Assembly (NCBI GenBank): GCA_964642235.1
Contig: CAZXOP010000060.1
Location: forward strand, 1-11,431
Origin: CAYSND01 sp964642235
GTDB lineage: Bacteria; Bacteroidota; Bacteroidia; Bacteroidales; UBA932
Direction: 5' to 3'
Length of the DNA: 11,431 nucleotides
Shown: one piece after another, positions 6,677 through 11,431 of the stretch
How positions within the stretch are numbered: the first letter of the stretch is position 1
How the letters are laid out: each line of letters begins with the position of its first letter
Notes under the pieces: generated by a model
Databases searched by the model: none
Told to the model about the DNA's origin: nothing
The model's input: only the letters and a program-made list of their open reading frames with translations
Program-made: the position numbers and the translations under genes

Positions 6677-7085
6677 TTGGTTAATATGTACCGTAAGGTA
6701 CGATGCGCTTGATGAATATGGTCAAGTAAAGGCAGTTACAGAACAAATATTAGTAAATGCAATAAGCTTTACTGAAGCTGAAAGGAAGATAATTGCTTAT
6801 AAATCTAAAAGCATAAAAGGAGAGTTATTTATTAATAAAATAACAAAAGATAACCCCGAAGATATAATTGATAAAAAAGGTGACTATTGGTTTAAAGCTA
6901 AGGTAGTTATAGTTGATATAAACGACTCAGGCAAAGAGAAAAAGTATACCAAATCTTTCTATATATCGGGGTGTAATTTTGAAAACGCAACAGAAGAGCT
7001 AAGGATTTTCCTTAATAAATCATTTCTTGTAGATACTCATATAAATTCTCTCTCTCTTACTAAAATAACAGACCTAATAATGTAA
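6666..7085 (+). CDS. DUF4494-family protein (139 aa)
   Basis: The N terminus, NNWLICTVRYDALDEYGQVK, continuing with the VTEQILVNAISFTEAERKI stretch, matches my memory of DUF4494, a family nearly confined to Bacteroidota and common in their phages and mobile elements. A second, similar half begins at about residue 70 (DYWFKAKVVIVDINDSGKEK), suggesting an internal duplication of a strand-rich unit (W-x-x-x-V-x-Y/V then a helix with NATEEL). No enzyme function is known for the family. The start ATGATG lies inside the end of the membrane protein gene (11-base overlap). It is followed by a terminator. Confidence 0.82.
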   Translation: MMNNWLICTVRYDALDEYGQVKAVTEQILVNAISFTEAERKIIAYKSKSIKGELFINKITKDNPEDIIDKKGDYWFKAKVVIVDINDSGKEKKYTKSFYISGCNFENATEELRIFLNKSFLVDTHINSLSLTKITDLIM

Positions 7086-7108
7086 TAAGTATCATTATTA
7101 TTTAGTAT

Positions 7109-7136
7109 AAAAGGCAATCATCAAAGGTTGCCTTTT
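7109..7136 (+). terminator. Rho-independent terminator of the lysogeny operon
   Basis: AAAAGGCAA (7109-7117) pairs with TTGCCTTTT (7128-7136) around a 10-nt loop and runs into further Ts. It lies 23 bases after the DUF4494 stop and, being A-rich on its left side, may also work in the other direction. Confidence 0.85.
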
Positions 7137-7248
7137 TTATTTTTCATATTTTAGTAAAAAAACACCTAAAAACAGCATCCTATATATCTGCAATGGCTAT
7201 TCTTAATTATTTTCAAAGTCTGAAAACAAGGATTAAAGGGGGGTGTAT

Positions 7249-7271
7249 CCTCAAAAAACGGCACTTTGAGG
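7249..7271. repeat. Hairpin with 7-bp perfect stem
   Basis: CCTCAAA (7249-7255) and TTTGAGG (7265-7271) flank a 9-nt loop in a stretch with no gene (7142-7420). No T run follows on the plus strand. It lies between two G-tracts (six Gs at 7238-7243, eight at 7292-7299). Role unknown. Confidence 0.5.
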
Positions 7272-7316
7272 CATACGCTTTGGTAATAAACGGGGGGGGT
7301 ATAGGGGTTAAAATGG

Positions 7317-7361
7317 CATCCATTTGTCCATCCATTGTCCATCCATTTGTCCATCCATTTC
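7317..7361. repeat. Tandem repeat of CATCCATT(T)GTC, about four units
   Basis: Units at 7317-7328, 7329-7339, 7340-7351 and a shortened one at 7352-7361 differ only by one T and the last bases. The unit is 11-12 bp, so copies fall on about one helical turn. Both strands stay open across it, but the translations are pure repeat product and not credible proteins. Confidence 0.85.
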
Positions 7362-7420
7362 ATTTTTATCTCATTTTACAGACTTCTTAAAAAACTCCGA
7401 ACTCTTACTAAAAATAACAT

Positions 7421-7445
7421 AAAAAAGGGGTCATTTAGACCCCAT
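7421..7445 (-). terminator. Rho-independent terminator, minus strand, probably ending the CRISPR operon
   Basis: On the minus strand, GGGGTC (7443-7438), a 5-nt loop, GACCCC (7432-7427) and six Ts (7426-7421) form a compact terminator. It lies about 260 bases downstream of the last CRISPR gene. If the prophage end is near 7636, this hairpin belongs to the prophage instead and insulates it. Confidence 0.75.
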
Positions 7446-7532
7446 AAACAAACACCATTGCGAATTTTAAAACTCCTCTTAAACAGCCATTAAACATCAC
7501 TTTACAGGGTAAATCATCCCTAAATTAGCCCA

Positions 7533-7624
7533 AATGCAAAGCCCTCAAAAGCGAATGTAAACATCTATATAAAATAATAGCCCAAAAAGGGGCTAAATGT
7601 AAAGCAAAAGTAAAGCAATGTAAA
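7533..7624. repeat. Four phased AATGYAAA boxes (iteron-like; candidate transposase-binding sites)
   Basis: AATGCAAA at 7533 and AATGTAAA at 7554, 7596 and 7617 start 21, 42 and 21 bases apart, i.e. on a 21-bp grid (two helical turns) with one empty slot. All are in the same orientation, and each is followed by G/C and A/C. The empty slot holds a small hairpin (TAGCCC/GGGCTA, 7579-7595). An inverted GTAAA pair (TTTACAGGGTAAA) lies nearby at 7501-7513. Such an array is expected for a DNA-binding protein: the transposase at a Mu-type phage end, or an iteron-type replication initiator. Mu's own sites are 22 bp. Confidence 0.6.
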
Positions 7625-7627
7625 CCA

Positions 7628-7646
7628 AATTGTACATTTCGTTTTA
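7628..7646. repeat. 19-bp direct repeat, copy 1
   Basis: AATTGTACATTTCGTTTTA is identical to 7719-7737, 91 bases to the right. This copy lies in non-coding DNA directly beside the outermost AATGTAAA box. On the minus strand it contains 5'-TGTACAATT, whose leading TG is the form of a Mu-type terminus (would place the phage end at 7636). Confidence 0.9.
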
Positions 7647-7705
7647 TTTAAACATAAATCTAAAAACCACATAACTCACTGAGACACTAAGCATTACAAA
7701 GCTAT

Positions 7706-9808
7706 TTAATTAATTAGGAATTGTACATTTCGTTTTAATGCCCATACATCTATTCTATCTTTTGCCCCCTTAAAACTTGTCACTTTATATCTTCCATCTT
7801 CATACTTTTCGTCTAAAAATGAGAGTCCGTCTTCTTTTATTTTTATCTTTCTTTCTTCAGCCTTTCTCTCCTCCTCCTCTCTTTTACGTTTAGCTTCTTC
7901 TTCGATTCTCTTCATTTCCTGTTGTTGTCTCTCCTCTTCCTCCTCTCTTTCTTTTCTTTTTATCTCCTCCATTTTAGGCTCATAGAGCGAAGATGGTTCA
8001 TATTTTTTATTAATGAGATCAGTATAGTTTCTGAGAAATTCGCAGGCTAGTTTGGCGTTATTAAATTCATTTTCTTCTCTCTTTATACTCATATTCATAT
8101 ACTCAAACAATGCACTATTGGCAGTTATCTCCTCACGAGCCAGTGTGAATAATTCACTTATTTGAGCACTATTGTGCCACTCAGCATTACTACCCCATAG
8201 TTTTGAACACATCTCCTTTTCAAAAGCTAACATTAAATCTTCAGCACTACACTCTTTGTCCATAACTACATTTTGCACAGATAACTTAACTTTTCCAAAT
8301 CCATAGGGCTTTCCTTGTCCAAATTGATGATAACAATCTGGAGAATTATGAAACGTTAGTGCCGACAACAAGGCTCCCAATTCTATTTCTCGTAAGTTAC
8401 GGAACTTTATCTTGGTTTTAAATTCTGTTCCTACTCCAAGCGGATACAGCGTAGTATCCAAATCCACACTTCCCGCTGCCTTATTCCATATTTGCCTGCG
8501 TACAGGATAACGTTTCCATCCTGAAATCAGACCGTCATTATATGTAACATACTTTGTAACTTTTCCCGCACTACCTTTCTGTCTAATGTAAATAGGATAA
8601 TATGAAGCTTTTGGGGAACCCAATATTAAATCAACAGAATCATTATCAACCACTTTTTCTGCCTTTGCCACCGAAAACTGTACCCTTCCTTTTAATGAAT
8701 CATTTTTATGTGTGTATCCAAAAATACAGTCAGCAAGATCTTTTTTATCCTCGTCTTTATGATTAATATGAGTTATTATGTCATAAGGGGATTTATTATA
8801 TGGTAATTTGTATAAATAAGCTATCCCAAAATCTTTAATTTTATCTTCTTTGACTCTAAAAAACACAGGAATGCCATTACCTTCTAATTCTTTCTTGAGT
8901 CTATTCCACTCTGCTGATTCCGTATAAATAAATTTAAAGTGTTCGTATTCTTCCTCAGAAAGAAAGTATTCTCTTTCTTTTTCATTTTTGAAAACAAATT
9001 CATAGAATTTCCCAGCTCTACTGTCTAATACCTCTGGGCGAGGGTATTTCCACTTATCTGGTTGACCGGTAAGTACAATAGTGCCGTGTACTTCACCATA
9101 ATCTAAATCTACTTTCAGCGCTTCTCTGTGTTTTGTAGAATGGTCACCATCCTTAGAGAAATATAAATTGTCGAGTTTTACTCCTTTTAGCAATTCATAT
9201 TTATATGCCGCTGTTTTGGGGTCATACTTCTTGCCACCCAATTCTTTCTCTTTACGTAAATCAATCCCCTTCGCTACCGAGAAATTGCTCTCCAAGGGTC
9301 TATGTCTATGTTTTGTTTGCTGTTCAACATAATCGTCAATCTTATCTTGACCTATTCGAGCAGGTTTACCACAGTCTATAATTTTATAGTCTCTCCCTTC
9401 ACTTATTAACCAACCACAATGAAAATCTTGTTGTTGTCTTTTTAGTGGATATAATTTTGAATCACCCCATTCTCGTTGAGCAAACTTTGCATTTTTATCT
9501 AATCGCATCTTCCCAAAACTCATAATCTCTAATACACTACGAACCGCCCCCTTTATAGAGGTTGCCGGTATAAAGTAGTTACCATTTATATTGCTAAATG
9601 ATCTATACTCCTTATTTTTTTCTTCAGCATCTGCCTTTGTGTGTCCATTGCGAACAAAAATAGGTGTTTCAGCTTTTATTGTAAGCTCTATCGTTCCGCT
9701 CATTCCATCACTAAAAGGGATATCGTGCGAAATTCGGTCTGCCCAATCGGGAAAGTAAACTTTATCCGAAATAGGGACAAAATTAAAAGGTGCTTTCATC
9801 GTTGCCAT
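7706..9808 (-). CDS. TIGR03986-like type III CRISPR RAMP protein (700 aa), Cas7-like with large insertion
   Basis: This is a Cas7-fold (RAMP) subunit of a type III effector that would line the crRNA. The N-terminal part reads GTIELTIKAETPIFVRNG (38-55), an Asp-containing loop (HTKADAEEKN) and NGNYFIPATSIKGAVRSVLE (75-94), the standard start of Cas7/RAMP domains. The glycine-rich RAMP loop (FGQGKPYGFGKV) comes only at about residue 495, so some 400 residues are inserted. Residues about 610-660 are a Glu/Lys/Arg-rich coiled coil, followed by a short tail ending in the 19-bp repeat. An ATG at 9850 is possible, but 9808 is preferred: it follows the previous stop by one base and has AAGGAGG just upstream. 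Similar layout is known as Cas7-insertion in type III-Dv. The asp in the loop could be the target-RNA-cleaving residue; this is inference. Confidence 0.85.
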   Translation of the reverse strand: MATMKAPFNFVPISDKVYFPDWADRISHDIPFSDGMSGTIELTIKAETPIFVRNGHTKADAEEKNKEYRSFSNINGNYFIPATSIKGAVRSVLEIMSFGKMRLDKNAKFAQREWGDSKLYPLKRQQQDFHCGWLISEGRDYKIIDCGKPARIGQDKIDDYVEQQTKHRHRPLESNFSVAKGIDLRKEKELGGKKYDPKTAAYKYELLKGVKLDNLYFSKDGDHSTKHREALKVDLDYGEVHGTIVLTGQPDKWKYPRPEVLDSRAGKFYEFVFKNEKEREYFLSEEEYEHFKFIYTESAEWNRLKKELEGNGIPVFFRVKEDKIKDFGIAYLYKLPYNKSPYDIITHINHKDEDKKDLADCIFGYTHKNDSLKGRVQFSVAKAEKVVDNDSVDLILGSPKASYYPIYIRQKGSAGKVTKYVTYNDGLISGWKRYPVRRQIWNKAAGSVDLDTTLYPLGVGTEFKTKIKFRNLREIELGALLSALTFHNSPDCYHQFGQGKPYGFGKVKLSVQNVVMDKECSAEDLMLAFEKEMCSKLWGSNAEWHNSAQISELFTLAREEITANSALFEYMNMSIKREENEFNNAKLACEFLRNYTDLINKKYEPSSLYEPKMEEIKRKEREEEEERQQQEMKRIEEEAKRKREEEERKAEERKIKIKEDGLSFLDEKYEDGRYKVTSFKGAKDRIDVWALKRNVQFLIN
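7719..7737. repeat. 19-bp direct repeat, copy 2, in the last codons of the TIGR03986-like gene
   Basis: This is an exact copy of 7628-7646. In the minus-strand gene it encodes the KRNVQF stretch just before the C-terminal residues LIN. A repeat placed at the 3' end of a gene is typical of an integration site that rebuilds the gene end, but the 91-bp separation is too short for a normal element. Confidence 0.9.
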
Positions 9809-9809
9809 A

Positions 9810-10217
9810 TTATTTTCCCTCCTTATTTTCTTTAGTTTCAAATCCAACAAACACTAATTCAGCGGGCTGGAGCGTCTCCATACCTTCGCAAAGCGAGTCA
9901 ATTTTAGATTTCCAGTACTGCCTAAAAATCAATTTGCTAACATTTTCGATACGGTGTGCAATGAATTTTTGCTCAGTATATTCATTGCTTAACTTACCCC
10001 ATTCGAAATTAGTTATCAAATACTTGCCATCTATATACTTTATATGTACCGACTTGTTTTTACCATCGGTCAGTAACCCTTCGACAATAAAGGGGTTTTC
10101 GCTCTCGTCAAGAGTTAATTCGCAAAGTTCATTGCTATACACTTTTTCAGGTTTTGGAGCATCACTTTTCCAAATATACCCCTGACAGTTTTCTATTTTT
10201 ATTGTTTTTGTACTCAT
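9810..10217 (-). CDS. TIGR04423-like small type III CRISPR-associated protein (135 aa)
   Basis: The sequence (GYIWKSDAPKPE near residue 13, NPFIVEGLLTD at 41-51, then SVHIKYIDGKYLITNFEW) fits my memory of TIGR04423, a short protein found only in type III CRISPR loci of Bacteroidota. It has a strand-rich N-terminal half and a helical C-terminal half. Its ATG overlaps the TGA of the upstream double-RAMP gene (ATGA, 10214-10217), and its stop is one base from the next start, so all three are stoichiometrically coupled. In type III-Dv operons the slot between the double Cas7 and Cas7-insertion genes can hold Csx19; a Csx19-like accessory role is possible but untested. Confidence 0.78.
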   Translation of the reverse strand: MSTKTIKIENCQGYIWKSDAPKPEKVYSNELCELTLDESENPFIVEGLLTDGKNKSVHIKYIDGKYLITNFEWGKLSNEYTEQKFIAHRIENVSKLIFRQYWKSKIDSLCEGMETLQPAELVFVGFETKENKEGK

Positions 10218-11431
10218 AATACTTGCTCTTTTCCATTAATTCTTAAAACACCATTAAAACAACCATTGCCACGATTAACACCGCCACCTAAAGGCAACAT
10301 TCCTATACATAAGTCATTAATGGCTTGATTAAACGCTTTTATATAATCCTTTTCAAGATCGTTTTTGACCCATATAGTACATGTAATTTGCTCACCTTTA
10401 CCGTAATTAGGTGCTTCACTAAACAATGCTCCGGCAATAGCACCACCTGTAAAGCGGTCAATTGAAACATGATTCAAGACTTTAGTGGTCAACTTATTTT
10501 CTAAAATTACATCCGAAAAAAGGACATTACCTCGCTTCGGGTTATTCTTATCCTCACTACCAAAAAGGGCGAAAACTGCATCATTTTCAAACCTCCCTTG
10601 TTGTTTATTATAGTGAAAAGCAGTGCGGTGTGCCAATGCCCCTTTTACCGAAGTAGCGGGAATGAGCGTTTTTTGTGTCTCAAATGTAGGCACATTATTT
10701 TCCCATTTGACGCAGCTCTCAGTTACAGCAGTCATATCGGCATTTTCGTCACCAAGTCCCGAACCAAAAAGGAAAAAGTCATCGGGAGTGAGAGTTAATT
10801 CGTACTTGTCCCACTTTTCTCCACCCTTTTTATCTTTATCTTCCCTTTTACACTCGATAGTAGCCCAAAATGGATCATTCAAGTCAGCAGTTTTATCCAA
10901 ATATTTTGTTAAGTCATCAGGCTTTTTCAAATCTAATGTAACAAGCTTATATTCAACAACCTCTAATTCCCCCAATCCGGAGCGGGTTCCGCTACCCACA
11001 CGAAAGGCTACTTCATAAATATTGTCTAATATATTTTTGAATTGCTCTTCTTTTTTCTCATTTTCAGCCACCATTTCCACTTCAAATGCCCAGCGAGTGC
11101 CTTTATATACCACTTCGCCGTCAAACTTTCCCCCCTCGGCATTTGCCCCTTTTGCGTTGATGCGGACGTGTTGACGGATAGGTAGCTGATTATAATGTTT
11201 CAAGAGCTTATCGTTTTTGGCATCTGGTTGCCAACCATCCATAACTCTATTTTCACTATCAATGATATGAGCTGAAGAAAAAACAATGTTAGAGCCTCGA
11301 CTATTTTCAGGCTTTCCATTACCTAGATGACCAAACTCTCTCTCTGTTTCTCCGCTCAAAAAACCTCTAAAAATCCCCGCCAAAGCTGTGCCTGGTATAT
11401 AGGGGAGTCCATTTACATCGGTGGCTACAAT
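10214..11431 (-). CDS. Double-RAMP (tandem Cas7-like) type III CRISPR protein, 5' end beyond the window
   Basis: 405 residues are visible, and the frame stays open to the last base of the window. The first domain enters at LPYIPGTALAGIFRGFLSG (visible residues 9-27) and ends with the glycine loop RVGSGTRSGLGELEVV (about 144-159). A linker rich in Lys/Asp follows. The second domain starts YELTLTPDDFFLFGSGLGDE (about 210-229), has TLIPATSVKGALAHR (about 255-269), and closes with LGGGVNRGNGCFNGVLRI near the C terminus. Each half thus has the IPG/ATS-x-KGA motif and the glycine-rich loop of a Cas7/RAMP fold. The GDENAD loop offers candidate Asp residues for target RNA cleavage. This resembles Cas7-2x of type III-Dv. 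A TTG at 11383 is not the start, because coding and the RAMP motif continue upstream of it. Confidence 0.85.
   Translation of the reverse strand: MVATDVNGLPYIPGTALAGIFRGFLSGETEREFGHLGNGKPENSRGSNIVFSSAHIIDSENRVMDGWQPDAKNDKLLKHYNQLPIRQHVRINAKGANAEGGKFDGEVVYKGTRWAFEVEMVAENEKKEEQFKNILDNIYEVAFRVGSGTRSGLGELEVVEYKLVTLDLKKPDDLTKYLDKTADLNDPFWATIECKREDKDKKGGEKWDKYELTLTPDDFFLFGSGLGDENADMTAVTESCVKWENNVPTFETQKTLIPATSVKGALAHRTAFHYNKQQGRFENDAVFALFGSEDKNNPKRGNVLFSDVILENKLTTKVLNHVSIDRFTGGAIAGALFSEAPNYGKGEQITCTIWVKNDLEKDYIKAFNQAINDLCIGMLPLGGGVNRGNGCFNGVLRINGKEQVL

Larger units (their letters stand above)
1..7640. mobile_element. Early/immunity end of a Mu-like (transposable) prophage; right boundary approximate
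   Basis: The gene set is a MuA-like DDE transposase, a Bro-N antirepressor, a small HTH protein, and a divergent S24-type repressor with an operator-bearing promoter. Repressor, divergent small regulator and then transposase is the order at the left end of phage Mu, here seen in reverse orientation. The right boundary is inferred to lie between the plus-strand terminator at 7109-7136 and the CRISPR gene ending at 7706, most likely near the repeated AATGYAAA boxes (7533-7624). The other end, the MuB-like gene and all structural genes would lie left of the window. A decayed or chimeric element cannot be excluded. Confidence 0.6.

Noticed and set aside
7317..7361. Tandem repeat considered as a CRISPR array
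   Set aside because: Units are 11-12 bp with no spacers; type III repeats are about 30-37 bp with unique spacers of similar size. No array is visible anywhere in the window.
7166..7390. Overlapping 65-codon open frames on both strands
   Set aside because: They consist largely of translated tandem repeat and G-tracts, have no ribosome site and no protein-like composition.
7579..7595. TAGCCC/GGGCTA hairpin considered as the CRISPR operon terminator
   Set aside because: The stem is short and the following T run on the minus strand is broken; the hairpin at 7421-7445 is a much better terminator.
9809..9850. Upstream ATG at 9850 for the TIGR03986-like gene
   Set aside because: It would overlap the preceding gene by 41 bases; the ATG at 9808 has AAGGAGG in front and sits one base after the preceding stop.
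11383..11383. TTG at 11383 as start of the double-RAMP protein
   Set aside because: The frame continues open to 11431 and the upstream residues LPYIPGTA are part of the RAMP motif.

Overview
The window looks like AT-rich DNA from the Bacteroidota, probably Bacteroidales. Three things point there: a promoter with the Bacteroidota -33 TTTG / -7 TAnnTTTG pattern (4374-4404), a DUF4494-family protein, and TIGR04423/TIGR03986-type CRISPR-associated proteins known mainly from that phylum. No tool was run. Family names come from recognising motifs and protein style, and the confidences reflect that.

Positions 1 to about 7640 read as the immunity and early end of a transposable (Mu-like) prophage. 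A MuA-like DDE transposase runs leftward off the window (1-1955, minus). It is broken by a 33-N assembly gap and by a one-base frameshift in a C run at 960-963. A tRNA-like sequence (1970-2049) lies 14 bases ahead of its start codon. Further right are a divergent zinc-ribbon protein (2153-2398), two coupled tiny minus-strand genes (2384-2712), and a structured non-coding stretch with a terminator (2738-2957). A minus-strand early operon follows: a small HTH protein, a Bro-N antirepressor and a short radical SAM protein (4339 down to 2984). Its promoter carries a palindromic operator between -33 and -7, facing the divergent S24-type CI-like repressor (4411-5091).

Downstream of the repressor on the plus strand is a three-gene run ending in a terminator at 7109-7136. 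It encodes a 317-aa soluble protein, a four-helix membrane protein and a DUF4494 protein. Its position and layout (repressor, soluble protein, 4-TM protein) resemble lambda cI-rexA-rexB, so a superinfection-exclusion or defence role is the leading inference.

Positions 7137-7705 contain no convincing gene but much structure: a hairpin, G-tracts, a tandem repeat, a minus-strand terminator, four AATGYAAA boxes spaced 21/42/21 bp, and a 19-bp direct repeat whose second copy lies in the last codons of the next gene. This is where the prophage end and host junction probably lie.

Positions 7706-11431 (minus) are the 3' part of a type III CRISPR effector operon: a double-RAMP (two fused Cas7-like domains) protein cut by the window edge, a TIGR04423-like small protein, and a 700-aa TIGR03986-like RAMP protein with a large insertion and a charged coiled-coil tail. 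The genes are coupled by an ATGA overlap and a 1-bp gap. The fusion style resembles type III-D/III-Dv systems. No CRISPR array, cas10 or cas1/2 is inside the window.
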